A DNA stretch of 64,000 nt from Roseburia_C sp031555935. GTDB lineage: Bacteria; Bacillota; Clostridia; Lachnospirales; Lachnospiraceae. The notes beneath the pieces were generated by a model. The model was given only the letters and a program-made list of their open reading frames with translations. It ran no database searches and was not told where the DNA came from. Below, piece after piece: positions 43,947 to 52,953 of this stretch. The DNA lies in NCBI GenBank assembly GCA_031555935.1, contig JAVBTX010000009.1, positions 9,105 to 73,104 of the forward strand, given 5' to 3'. A program made the position numbers and the translations under genes. Within the stretch, counting starts at the first letter, position 1; each line of letters opens with the position of its first letter.

Positions 43947-45506
43947 TTATTTCTTCTTTTTTTGCTTTTCTTCTTTCATTTTTATTTCTTTTATTTCTGT
44001 TTCTGTTGTTTCTTCATTTTCTGGATCCTTATACTTACGTCCGTATACTTCCATATAGTTATATATTTTCTTGGCCAGCTTGTTTGTAATGTCGCCTTGA
44101 CCAGCCCGCCATTTCCAGTTCATCCCCAAGGTTGACGGAATATTCATCCGGCCCTCACTACCGACACCTAAGATATCCTGCATCGTTACAATTGCCATAT
44201 CGCCGACACTCGCCCACGCACCACGCATCATGCCCCAGTGATAGCCTTCTGCTTCACTCATACAAAGGTATTCTTTGGCATATTTTGTGCTTCGTTTTGG
44301 TGCGGTCTTAAACCAGCCTAAAATTGTATCATTATCATGTGTTCCCGTATATACAACGCAATGATTGTAATAGTTATGTGGCAAATAATCGCCATCTTCA
44401 CGAGAATCAAAAGCAAACTGCAAGACCTTCATCCCTGGGAAGCCACAATCTTTAACCAGTTTAATTACGGATGGGGTCAGATAACCTAAGTCTTCAACAA
44501 TAATATTTAACTTGCCTAACTTCTCCTCTAGCTTGCGGAATAAATCCATTCCTGGACCTTCACGCCATTCACCGTTTCTGGCAGTGTCGTCTTTTGCCGG
44601 AATCGCATAATAGGAATCAAAACCACGGAAATGATCAATTCGCACGATGTCATATAATTTGGACATGAAGTCCACTCGGCGAGTCCACCATTCGTAGCCA
44701 TCTTTTTTCATCACATCCCAACGGAATAATGGATTGCCCCATAGCTGTCCATCCTCGGAAAATGCATCCGGCGGACATCCTGACACATCAATTGGGTCAA
44801 GATCTTTATCTAAGAAAAACTGTTTTGGATTCGCCCATACATCAGCACTATCCATTGCCACATAAATTGGCACATCACCAATAATCTGAATGCCACTTGC
44901 ATTCGCATAATCTTTTAGCTCATTCCATTGTTTGAAGAACAAATATTGCAGCATCTTCCAAAAGGTTATTTCACTCGCATAGTCCTTCTTTGCGCTTGCA
45001 ATTGCTTCCGGCTCACGGAATTTCAATTCCTTTTCCCACTCTAACCAGGAAACTCCGCCGTTGGCATCTTTTAACGCCATAAACAGTGAAAAATCCTCTA
45101 ACCAGATTTCGTTTTTCTGACAAAATCCCGCAAAATCTTTTGGTACTACTTTTAAAAATCGCTGATATGCTTTTTTTAACAGTTGAAACCGATTCGCGTA
45201 TAGCGTACCATAGTCAACATAATTCGGATGACCGCCCCATGAAAAGCTTTCACACTCTGCTTTTGTTAATAATTTATCCTTACACAAATACTCCAAATCA
45301 ATAAAATACGGATTACCAGCAAAGCTGGAAAAGGACTGGTAAGGTGAATCGCCATAGCTGGTTGGATTCACTGGCAGTATCTGCCAATAGGTCTGGGAAG
45401 ATTTCTTCAAGAAATCAACAAATTTCCGTGCCTCCTTTCCCATTGTTCCGATTCCGTATGGTGACGGAAGTGATGAGATATGCATTAAAATGCCACTTGT
45501 TCTCAT
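43947..45506 (-). CDS. malQ: 4-alpha-glucanotransferase
   Basis: 519 residues from ATG 45506 with AGGAGGAG 6-13 nt upstream; a TTG 18 bases further lies over that site. GH77 marks: ILPVNPTSYGDSPYQS, RIDHFRGFDSYY with catalytic Asp, IVEDLG and THDNDT. It disproportionates malto-oligosaccharides. The C-terminus is a Lys/Glu-rich tail. Starts 1 bp after the lacI stop. Confidence 0.93.
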   Translation of the reverse strand: MRTSGILMHISSLPSPYGIGTMGKEARKFVDFLKKSSQTYWQILPVNPTSYGDSPYQSFSSFAGNPYFIDLEYLCKDKLLTKAECESFSWGGHPNYVDYGTLYANRFQLLKKAYQRFLKVVPKDFAGFCQKNEIWLEDFSLFMALKDANGGVSWLEWEKELKFREPEAIASAKKDYASEITFWKMLQYLFFKQWNELKDYANASGIQIIGDVPIYVAMDSADVWANPKQFFLDKDLDPIDVSGCPPDAFSEDGQLWGNPLFRWDVMKKDGYEWWTRRVDFMSKLYDIVRIDHFRGFDSYYAIPAKDDTARNGEWREGPGMDLFRKLEEKLGKLNIIVEDLGYLTPSVIKLVKDCGFPGMKVLQFAFDSREDGDYLPHNYYNHCVVYTGTHDNDTILGWFKTAPKRSTKYAKEYLCMSEAEGYHWGMMRGAWASVGDMAIVTMQDILGVGSEGRMNIPSTLGMNWKWRAGQGDITNKLAKKIYNYMEVYGRKYKDPENEETTETEIKEIKMKEEKQKKKK

Positions 45507-45507
45507 A

Positions 45508-46530
45508 CTATTCTCCTCCTGCAATATCTATTTTTTTTACGCTTCCTCCTGATGCCAATTCAAACGGAATAATCTCATGGACTGCCGATGCCTTCATATC
45601 AATCGCTCGGAATAAAATATCCACACTCCTTGTTGCAATCGTCCGATACTGCTGACGAATCGTTGTCAGCTTCGGATGATAGTAATCGGCAATGTCAATT
45701 CCATCAAATCCAATCACAGAAATATCCTTTGGTACACTTAATTTGGCATCATAGATTGCCCTCGCTGCGCCAATGGCCATTACATCACTCATGGCAAATA
45801 CAGCCGTAATATCCGGGGCTTGTTTTAATAATTGATTCATCGCCCGATATGCGCTATCATACGCAAATCTAGCGTTAACCAGATTTTTTTCTGGTAAAAA
45901 TGAAATGCCATTTTTTTCAAAGCTGCGCATACAGCCTTTGTAACGCAGACCACTTGTATTATCATCAGACTTATCACCACTGATAATTCCAATCCGGGTA
46001 TGCCCCTGCTCAATCAGATAATCCACTGCACATTCAGCCCCGGTAATATCATCGGTGGCAACACTGGAAAGGTTTGCAAAGTGCAATCGCTCACCGTTGG
46101 CTGTTACCAGTACAGTCGGAATCTTAATTGCATTAAAGTTTTCCTGAAACAGCTTTGGATTCGCACCTAGAAAAAAGATTCCTAATGGTTTACGCTCCCG
46201 GCACAATATTAATGCCTGCTCAACCTCGTTTTCATCCTCATCTAAATAAGAAACCTCCAACGAATACTTGGACTTTTCAACGGCCTTTTGAATTTCCTCC
46301 ACAATGTTAAAAAACAGCATGTTGGAATGACCCTTTACCAGTGCCACAATCGTTTTTGAAGTAATCTGCTTCAATTGCTTCGCATTGTTGTTCGGCACAA
46401 AATTATGGGTCGCAACAATCTCATCAATTTTCTTTTTTGCATCCGGGCTTACATCCCGACGATTATTCAGTACCCGTGATACGGTACTTACAGAATAACC
46501 TGATTCCTTGGCAATATCTTTTATCGTCAT
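45508..46530 (-). CDS. LacI-family transcription regulator
   Basis: 340 residues. The N-terminal HTH (MTIKDIAKESGYSVSTVSRVLNN) is followed by a periplasmic-binding-protein-like ligand domain. It lies in the maltodextrin importer operon and is very likely its regulator, binding the paired operator at 49810-49850. Confidence 0.9.
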   Translation of the reverse strand: MTIKDIAKESGYSVSTVSRVLNNRRDVSPDAKKKIDEIVATHNFVPNNNAKQLKQITSKTIVALVKGHSNMLFFNIVEEIQKAVEKSKYSLEVSYLDEDENEVEQALILCRERKPLGIFFLGANPKLFQENFNAIKIPTVLVTANGERLHFANLSSVATDDITGAECAVDYLIEQGHTRIGIISGDKSDDNTSGLRYKGCMRSFEKNGISFLPEKNLVNARFAYDSAYRAMNQLLKQAPDITAVFAMSDVMAIGAARAIYDAKLSVPKDISVIGFDGIDIADYYHPKLTTIRQQYRTIATRSVDILFRAIDMKASAVHEIIPFELASGGSVKKIDIAGGE

Positions 46531-46548
46531 TTTTCATCCTTCTGATGT

Positions 46549-47430
46549 CTAGCCTTTTACTGCTCCGGCAACAACACCCTCAATAATATATTTTTGGCAG
46601 GCGATATAAAATATGATAATTGGAATAATTGCTAATACCAGCATAGCCATCATTGCTCCCCAGTCAATCGAACCATATCCACCTTTGAGATACTGAATCG
46701 CAATCGGGATTGTCTTGTATTTACGGATATCCAATACCAGATACGGAAGTAAATAATCATTCCAAATCCACATCGCCTGTAAAATAGCTACTGTAATTGC
46801 GGTTGGTTTCAAAATTGGCAAAACTACTTGAAAAAAGGTCTGAATCGGATTACAACCATCGATCATGGCGGCCTCTTCTATCTCGAGCGGAATACTTTTC
46901 ACAAACCCACAGAACATAAATACTGCCAGACCTGCGCCAAATCCCAAGTACACTAAGATGATGCCGACCGGATTACCAAGATGCATCATATTTGCCAGCT
47001 TTGATAACGTAAACATTACCATCTGGAATGGTACAATCATGGAAAACAGGCACAGCATGTAAATCCCTTTTGTAATTTTATTTTGAACTCGCGTTATGTA
47101 CCATGCACACATTGAGGTACACAGTATAATTACAGCAACCGAACAAACTGTTATAAATAAAGAATACCCAAAAGCCCGGAAGAAATCAATCCTTTTTATC
47201 CCCTCTGCATAATTTTCAAGTCCAACAAAGGAGCGCTCAAATCCGGCAACGAAACGTTCCCATCCCTCTGACAGCGGAATCGCGCCTAATTGAAATGGAA
47301 ATTTATTGATATAGGCCTTCATTTTAAAGGAGTTCATGATTACAATTACGATTGGTAATATGTAGACTACACTTAATATCGAAAAGAATAGTGTTAATAC
47401 CCATCCATGTTTTGCTTTTCTTGTACTCAT
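46549..47430 (-). CDS. ABC maltodextrin permease, MalG type
   Basis: 293 residues, six transmembrane helices, with the EAAMIDG loop (ALEEAAMIDGCNP) contacting the ATPase. Starts overlapping the end of the partner permease by 1 bp. The ATPase is not in this window and is presumably a shared MsmX-like protein elsewhere. Confidence 0.88.
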   Translation of the reverse strand: MSTRKAKHGWVLTLFFSILSVVYILPIVIVIMNSFKMKAYINKFPFQLGAIPLSEGWERFVAGFERSFVGLENYAEGIKRIDFFRAFGYSLFITVCSVAVIILCTSMCAWYITRVQNKITKGIYMLCLFSMIVPFQMVMFTLSKLANMMHLGNPVGIILVYLGFGAGLAVFMFCGFVKSIPLEIEEAAMIDGCNPIQTFFQVVLPILKPTAITVAILQAMWIWNDYLLPYLVLDIRKYKTIPIAIQYLKGGYGSIDWGAMMAMLVLAIIPIIIFYIACQKYIIEGVVAGAVKG

Positions 47431-48272
47431 TATTGCTGCACCTCCTTACTTCGAGTCAGATAGTTCTGCAATATCGCAATCACTGCTACCAAAATGAAGA
47501 ATATCACGGCCTTCGCCTGACCAACTCCTTCCCATCCCGTTCGAGAATAGAAGGTATCATAGATATTTAATGCTAACATCTGTGACTGTTTCGCAGGTTC
47601 ACCTGCGGTTAAGGCTAAGTTCTGGTCAAAGAGCTTAAAGCCATTCGTCAGCGTTAAAAAGGTACAAATCGTAATCGATGGCATTACCATTGGTAAGGTA
47701 ACACTTTTTAATACCTGCCAGCTATTTGCGCCATCAATTTTAGCAGCCTCGATTAAGTCGCCAGGAATATTCTGAATTCCCGCAATGTAAATAATCATCA
47801 TGTAACCAACCTGCTGCCATAACATTAGAATGACCAGCCCCCAGAAACCATATGCTTCATTATATAGAAGGGTTCGGGTATAATTTGCCAGAATACCATT
47901 TAAAATCAACTGCCAGATATATCCTAGCACAATACCGCCGATTAAGTTTGGCATAAAGAATACGGTTCGAAAGATATTTGTTCCTTTAATTCCCTTTGTT
48001 AAAAGCATCGCAATTACAAATGCAAAAAAGTTAATCGCTAATACCGAAACAATCGTAAACAGTGCTGTATACCAGAGTGAATGAAAAAAGGTTTTATCAC
48101 TGAATATTTTCACATAATTAGATAGACCAACAAATTTTGCATCCGTAACGGTTGTAAATTTACATAAGGATAAATAGATACCCATAATAAAAGGAATTAT
48201 AAAACCAATTGTAAACGCAACTAGTGTTGGAAGTGCAAAAAGTGGAAAATATTTTTTAATTGACTTTTCCAT
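47430..48272 (-). CDS. ABC maltodextrin permease, MalF type
   Basis: 280 residues from ATG 48272 (GGAAAGGA about 9 nt away). Six transmembrane helices, IEAAKIDGANSWQ loop. It forms the channel with the gene at 46549. The gene is preceded by the terminator at 48292-48322. Confidence 0.88.
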   Translation of the reverse strand: MEKSIKKYFPLFALPTLVAFTIGFIIPFIMGIYLSLCKFTTVTDAKFVGLSNYVKIFSDKTFFHSLWYTALFTIVSVLAINFFAFVIAMLLTKGIKGTNIFRTVFFMPNLIGGIVLGYIWQLILNGILANYTRTLLYNEAYGFWGLVILMLWQQVGYMMIIYIAGIQNIPGDLIEAAKIDGANSWQVLKSVTLPMVMPSITICTFLTLTNGFKLFDQNLALTAGEPAKQSQMLALNIYDTFYSRTGWEGVGQAKAVIFFILVAVIAILQNYLTRSKEVQQ

Positions 48273-48291
48273 AAGCATGTTCCTTTCCTGT

Positions 48292-48322
48292 AAAAAAGGG
48301 GCATTATACTGCCCCTTTTTTT
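48292..48322. terminator. Terminator between binding-protein and permease genes
   Basis: GGGGC/GCCCC stem (48298-48315) flanked by a six-A run (48292-48297) and a seven-T run, i.e. a strong terminator on both strands. It lies 29 bp after the binding-protein stop and before the permease. Confidence 0.85.
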
Positions 48323-48343
48323 AGTTTTCCAAGTTTCTGTCAA

Positions 48344-49774
48344 TTATTCATTTGATGCTGCATACTCCGTTGCCCAGCCATCAACGAATGCTGTTGTTAC
48401 TGCATCCCATTCGCCAGTACCTGCTGCATAAGCGGTTAATGCAGAACCTACGCCATTTTTCCATTCTTCTGATGGCATGGTTGGGAAGCACCAAGCTACT
48501 GCGGTCTTGCCATTTGCAATGTATTCATTTGCCTGTGCAACGAATGGATTGCTGGTTACATAACCTTCATCAAAGGTATCAAAAGGTGTTACAAAGCCCA
48601 TATCATTTGCTAAACTGTTACGTCCAGTATCGCTGGTTACTACCCAGTTTAAGAAATCTTCCGTTGCTTTGATGTCCTCAGCAGATGCTTTGCTGTTGAC
48701 ACACCAGTAGTTTTCAGAACCGGTGCAAAGTCCCTGATTCTCTTCGCCGTCTACACCGATGTAGATTGGCATCATACCCAAATCGTCATCTGTTAATAGT
48801 CCAGCATTGATGATATCACCATATGCCCAGGTACCATTCTGATAGAATACTGCATTACCAAGTGCAAATTCAGCATTTGCATCATCGCCAGTCTTGGTTG
48901 CAAGCATTGCTTTGTCACAAGTAGAATCTGTGGTATATAAATCCCAGATTTTCTTGTAGTTATCAAGGTAGGTTCCTTTGATTGCATCGGTGGAACCAAT
49001 TCCATCTGCTGTATACTCATAGTAGATTGGAAGGTTTGCTAAATGGGTTTTGAATCTCCAGTCAGAAGAACCATCCATACCTGCTGATGCGAATGCACCT
49101 TCTAATGCATAATCAGGACCAGCAGCTTCACTTACTTCATCTAAACGAGACTGAATATCATCAGCAACTGCTTTTAAGGTATCAAAGCTGTTGATTTCAT
49201 CAACTGAGGTTACAACTGCATTTTCCATACCGAAGTATGCATTTAATATTGTTTTGTTGTAAATCAGACCGTAAGTCTCGATTACATATGCAATACCGGC
49301 AATTGAATCGCCATCTTTAACAACGAAGTCATTACTCTTAATATGTGAATATACATCTGAATCAGATAAATCCACGCAGTAATCTTTCCATGTTGCCAAA
49401 CCAACTGGTCCGTTTACCTGGAATAAGGTAGGAGCTTCTGATTTAGCCATTTCTGATTTTAATGTTTCTTCATATGTACCAGCTGCGGCGGTTAATACTG
49501 TTACTGGAATACCGGTTTCGTCGGTATAAGCCTTTGCCAAATCCTGCCACTGTTGATCTTGTTCTGGTTTGAAGTTTAAGTAATAAACAGAGCCGTCCCC
49601 AAGTGCTGCTTCACTCTCTTCATCCTTGTTGTCGACTGGGTCTTCAGTTTTCGTATTGTCTCCTGAAGCGTTGTCATTCCCACCATTGTTGCCGCTGTTG
49701 TTACTTCCACATCCAGCTACCATTGCTGCTGTCATTGCGACAACTAACATGAGTGATACAATCTTTCTTTTCAT
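48344..49774 (-). CDS. Sugar ABC transporter substrate-binding lipoprotein, MalE type
   Basis: 476 residues from ATG 49774, with AGGAGG upstream. The lipoprotein signal MKRKIVSLMLVV...VAGC has Cys22 as the lipid site. Then a Gly/Asn/Asp-rich linker and a family-1 solute-binding domain (VYYLNFKPEQDQQWQ...; SVxxxFxxFL). It is made in excess over the permease because of the terminator that follows. Maltose or malto-oligosaccharide is inferred from malQ in the operon. Confidence 0.9.
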   Translation of the reverse strand: MKRKIVSLMLVVAMTAAMVAGCGSNNSGNNGGNDNASGDNTKTEDPVDNKDEESEAALGDGSVYYLNFKPEQDQQWQDLAKAYTDETGIPVTVLTAAAGTYEETLKSEMAKSEAPTLFQVNGPVGLATWKDYCVDLSDSDVYSHIKSNDFVVKDGDSIAGIAYVIETYGLIYNKTILNAYFGMENAVVTSVDEINSFDTLKAVADDIQSRLDEVSEAAGPDYALEGAFASAGMDGSSDWRFKTHLANLPIYYEYTADGIGSTDAIKGTYLDNYKKIWDLYTTDSTCDKAMLATKTGDDANAEFALGNAVFYQNGTWAYGDIINAGLLTDDDLGMMPIYIGVDGEENQGLCTGSENYWCVNSKASAEDIKATEDFLNWVVTSDTGRNSLANDMGFVTPFDTFDEGYVTSNPFVAQANEYIANGKTAVAWCFPTMPSEEWKNGVGSALTAYAAGTGEWDAVTTAFVDGWATEYAASNE

Positions 49775-49809
49775 AGTACATCCTCCTAATATAATATGTG
49801 CTTCCTTCT

Positions 49810-49850
49810 TGAAAACGCATTTACCGAAATTGTTTCCGGTAACGTTTTCA
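49810..49850. promoter_or_regulatory. Paired cre/LacI-like operators upstream of the sugar importer
   Basis: Two inverted TGAAAACG half sequences: TGAAAACGCATTTACCG on the plus strand and TGAAAACGTTACCG on the minus strand, meeting near 49833. Each is close to cre (TGWAARCGYWWWCW; the first has a single mismatch). The region lies just downstream of the promoter, where bound protein would block transcription. Confidence 0.6.
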
Positions 49851-49862
49851 GTGGATAGGTTT

Positions 49863-49891
49863 AGTATATAACTATTGAAAAAAAATAGCAA
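49863..49891 (-). promoter_or_regulatory. Promoter of the maltodextrin operon
   Basis: Minus strand TTGCTA (49886-49891), 17 bp, TATACT (49863-49868). The operator at 49810-49850 begins about 13 bp downstream of the -10. Confidence 0.65.
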
Positions 49892-49959
49892 TATGTTTTT
49901 TGGATTTTGTACAAATAGATGATTTTTAATTTGATTTTTTATGCAATATTGCTAAAATT

Positions 49960-49998
49960 AAAATGGTGAAGATGCCCATTTCACATCTTCACCATTTT
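49960..49998. terminator. Bidirectional terminator after the C_GCAxxG gene
   Basis: AAAATGGTGAAGATG/CATCTTCACCATTTT perfect 15-bp stem, the only element between the C_GCAxxG gene and the sugar operon. Confidence 0.85.
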
Positions 49999-50003
49999 AA
50001 AAG

Positions 50004-50426
50004 CTATTGTGGCAGCTCAAATAATTTCCTTCCCGCAATTCTCACTGCATCCGCAATACAGTCATCACAGCTACGCAAAACCTTCCCCGTATCCACGCCC
50101 TTCAACTCTCGGCAGTTCATCGTCGTATTCTGATTTTTAAATTCTGCCGCCAATTCACGTACTTTTGCAAAGGTCGCTGCTTTCGTCATCTTCTCTTCTA
50201 CATCACCAGCACTATTTTTAAGACCCGCCAGCATAACCATTCCGGTCACTGCTCCACAGGTTTCCTGCAATCCACCCATGCCTGCACCAAATCCTTCGGA
50301 AACCTTCATCAATGTCTTTTCATCTAGTTCGACCGCATCACTGTAGGCACCAGCCACAGCCTGGGCACAGTTATATCCCCGATGATGTAATTCATTTGCT
50401 TTTTTCACACGTTCTTCAATTGTCAT
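50004..50426 (-). CDS. C_GCAxxG_C_C family protein
   Basis: 140 residues. The Cys set of this putative redox family: GYNCAQAV, ETCGAVTG, NCRELKG and CDDCIADA. Relatives are often near selenate, molybdenum or redox genes; function unknown. The gene starts 1 bp after the bioY stop, so the two are co-transcribed. Confidence 0.85.
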   Translation of the reverse strand: MTIEERVKKANELHHRGYNCAQAVAGAYSDAVELDEKTLMKVSEGFGAGMGGLQETCGAVTGMVMLAGLKNSAGDVEEKMTKAATFAKVRELAAEFKNQNTTMNCRELKGVDTGKVLRSCDDCIADAVRIAGRKLFELPQ

Positions 50427-50427
50427 T

Positions 50428-50964
50428 TTATTCGCTCCTTTTCAACTGTCTTCGCAGTGTTCTTCCGACAAATGCGGCAACAATTATTTTGATAAAATCT
50501 CCTATCAGAAATGGCAGAACACCAAGTGCTAATGCCGCTCCAAAGGTAAGCTTTGACTGATATGACAGCCACAACGTTCCAAATAGATATAATGTTAAAT
50601 GTCCCAATATCATTCCCATAATACACAGAAATATTTTATTTGTAAACCGATCAATAAAAAATCCGGCAATCCACACCATCAAAAGATAACCCAGAAAATA
50701 GCCGCCGGTGGGTCCGAACAGCTTCCCCGGCCCACTGCCAAATCCCGAATAAACTGGTATCCCGATAAATCCAATACATAAATAGATGAAGCAGCTAATG
50801 ACAGCATTTTTTTGTCCGAGTACGTATACACCTAGAAAAAGAATCAGATTTGCCATTGATAATGGTATCACTCCAATTGGTATCGTAAATGGTGCGCAGA
50901 TACATAAGACTGCTGTAACTACCGAAATCACGGTTATCTGCTGAATTGTAATCTTTTGTTTCAT
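50428..50964 (-). CDS. bioY: BioY biotin transporter subunit
   Basis: 178 residues from ATG 50964 after GGGAGG; upstream in-frame ATGs lie in the operator area. Six transmembrane helices with the BioY signature GPTGGYFLGYL (around residues 95-105). BioY is the substrate-binding S component of an ECF transporter and can work alone. Its promoter carries a BirA operator, so uptake is repressed by biotin sufficiency. Confidence 0.93.
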   Translation of the reverse strand: MKQKITIQQITVISVVTAVLCICAPFTIPIGVIPLSMANLILFLGVYVLGQKNAVISCFIYLCIGFIGIPVYSGFGSGPGKLFGPTGGYFLGYLLMVWIAGFFIDRFTNKIFLCIMGMILGHLTLYLFGTLWLSYQSKLTFGAALALGVLPFLIGDFIKIIVAAFVGRTLRRQLKRSE

Positions 50965-51006
50965 ATTAACCTCCCAAAAAATAATCGGCCGGGCTTTCTT
51001 TATATC

Positions 51007-51043
51007 AAAATAACCCATGAATATAGTTGTCATGGGTTATTTT
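51007..51043. terminator. Terminator of trp operon
   Basis: AAAATAACCCATGA...TCATGGGTTATTTT, a strong stem with A/T flanks in both directions. It ends trpD and overlaps the bioY transcription start. Confidence 0.65.
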
Positions 51044-51092
51044 AACGTTTTATTTTCTCATTGTCAACCTTTCAAATTTGTAGGTTTACAAT
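51039..51092 (-). promoter_or_regulatory. BirA operator and bioY promoter
   Basis: BirA box TTGTCAACC-N13-GGTTTACAA at 51061-51091 (inverted repeat close to TTGTAAACC-N14-GGTTAACAA). The bioY -35 TTGACA (51062-51067) lies within the left half-site; TAAAAT (51039-51044) follows at 17 bp. BirA-biotin bound here would block polymerase. Confidence 0.8.
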
Positions 51093-51101
51093 TTATCTTC
51101 A

Positions 51102-52127
51102 TTATGCTGCTGGAAAATTTTCATTTGAAGTTTTCACTAATCGTTCCAGACGTTCAATTGCTTTTCCGCTGTCAATGGTTGCCGCCGCCAGTGCAATACC
51201 TTCTTCAATACTTGCAGCCTCTCCGCCAATATACAGTGTTGCCCCAGCGTTCAACAAAACGATTTCGCGTTTTGCGCCCTGCTCTTTGCCGCTTAAAATA
51301 TCTTTCGTAATCTGGGCATTTGCCGCTCCGTCACCGCCGCGCAAATCTTCCAGCGATGCCCGTTTCATGCCAAACTGCTCTGGTGTAATCGTATAGGTAT
51401 GAATTTCTCCGTCCTTAATTTCTGAGATAACCGTTTCTTCGGTGGTTGTAATTTCGTCCATATTATCCTTGCCACAGACCACAAATGCACGTTCCACACC
51501 CAATCGACTCATACACTGGGCTATTTTCTCGGTTAAGCTCACATCATATACACCTACCACCATTTTCTTTGCCCGTGAAGGATTTGCCAGCGGTCCTAAG
51601 ATATTGAATACCGTTCGAATACCCATTTCATTTCGCGCCTGCCCCACGTACTTCATTGATTTGTTAAATAGCTGAGCAAACATAAAGCCGATACCATCTT
51701 TTTCCACACATTTTTCGACTTGAGCTGGTTCCGCCATAATGTTGACGCCTAACGCTTCCAGGACATCCCCTGCTCCGCTCTTTGAAGAAATCGAACGGTT
51801 GCCGTGCTTTGCCACCGCCAGGCCCGATGCTGCCACAACGATCGACGAGGTTGTGGAAATATTAAAGGTAAAAGTCTGGTCGCCGCCAGTTCCAACTAAA
51901 TCTACATAATTGTCAACCTTTGGTGAAATGGTATCGGCTTTATCTCGTAGTACCGAAGCAAACCCAACCAGTTCATCTAAAGTCTCACCCTTGGCCCGCA
52001 ATGCGGTCAACATTGCCCCTAGCTGTGCCTGTGTAGCTTCTCCGCTTAACATTATATTCATCACATTTCTTGCTTCTTCTTCGGTTAAATTCTTACCCTC
52101 TGCTACTTTTGCAATTGCTTCCTTCAT
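51102..52127 (-). CDS. trpD: Anthranilate phosphoribosyltransferase
   Basis: 341 residues. GTGGDQTFTFNISTTSSIV (PRPP site) and KHGNRSISSKSGAGDVLEALG. It transfers phosphoribosyl to anthranilate. It is the last gene of the operon, an unusual place for trpD. 21 bp after trpA. Confidence 0.96.
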   Translation of the reverse strand: MKEAIAKVAEGKNLTEEEARNVMNIMLSGEATQAQLGAMLTALRAKGETLDELVGFASVLRDKADTISPKVDNYVDLVGTGGDQTFTFNISTTSSIVVAASGLAVAKHGNRSISSKSGAGDVLEALGVNIMAEPAQVEKCVEKDGIGFMFAQLFNKSMKYVGQARNEMGIRTVFNILGPLANPSRAKKMVVGVYDVSLTEKIAQCMSRLGVERAFVVCGKDNMDEITTTEETVISEIKDGEIHTYTITPEQFGMKRASLEDLRGGDGAANAQITKDILSGKEQGAKREIVLLNAGATLYIGGEAASIEEGIALAAATIDSGKAIERLERLVKTSNENFPAA

Positions 52128-52148
52128 GATTATCTCTCCCTCAACTTT

Positions 52149-52943
52149 TTATTTGGTTTCATTCAATTCCTGTTTAAAGGTGGTTACATATTCTTTTACT
52201 GCATCCGGATTATAATTATTCTCTTTCATTAAGTTAATAAAGTGGGAGCCCACAATCGCACCATCAATAATTTCTTTCATTGGTGCGACATCTTTTGCGG
52301 TCCGAATGCCGAAGCCCATCATGACTGGCACTGGGGAATGCTTTTTCACTTCCGTCAGATACTGAACCACTTCTTTATGAAACGTTGCTTCCTGACCGGT
52401 TACGCCCATTGAGGAAACACAGTAAACAAATCCTCTGGCCGTTTCTAATATCATTGGAATCCGTTCCTTTGAAACTGGTGATACTAGCTGAATCAAAATC
52501 ACATCTGTTCCTTCTAACGCTTTTTGCAGCTCGCCTTGTTCTTCGTATGGTAAGTCGGGAATAATCAGTCCGTCGACCCCAACCGCCTGACATTTTCTGG
52601 CAAATTCAGCAACCCCATAATAAAGAACCGTATTGTAATACATCATAAAAACAATCGGTACCTGAGTTCCTGCTAAGCGCAGCTCCTGCACTGCTTTGAA
52701 TACCTTGGTTAGGTTAACACCGTTACAGATGGCCTGATAAGATGCTGCCTGTATAACAGGTCCATCGGCAACGGGATCGGAGAATGGAATTCCCAGCTCA
52801 ATAATATCGGTTCCCGCTTCCTCCTGCGCCTTAATAATTATCTTCATTCCTTCCATATCAGGAAGTCCGGCGGTCATATATGTGATAAATGCTTTTTTCT
52901 GCTCTGTTTTCAATTGCTGTAATCTTGCTTCGATTCGATTCAT
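52149..52943 (-). CDS. trpA: Tryptophan synthase alpha chain
   Basis: 264 residues. ELGIPFSDPVADGPVIQ contains the catalytic Glu, with VDGLIIPDLPYEE. Splits indole-3-glycerol phosphate and passes indole to TrpB. 10 bp from trpB. Confidence 0.97.
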   Translation of the reverse strand: MNRIEARLQQLKTEQKKAFITYMTAGLPDMEGMKIIIKAQEEAGTDIIELGIPFSDPVADGPVIQAASYQAICNGVNLTKVFKAVQELRLAGTQVPIVFMMYYNTVLYYGVAEFARKCQAVGVDGLIIPDLPYEEQGELQKALEGTDVILIQLVSPVSKERIPMILETARGFVYCVSSMGVTGQEATFHKEVVQYLTEVKKHSPVPVMMGFGIRTAKDVAPMKEIIDGAIVGSHFINLMKENNYNPDAVKEYVTTFKQELNETK

Positions 52944-52953
52944 GTTTCCCCTC

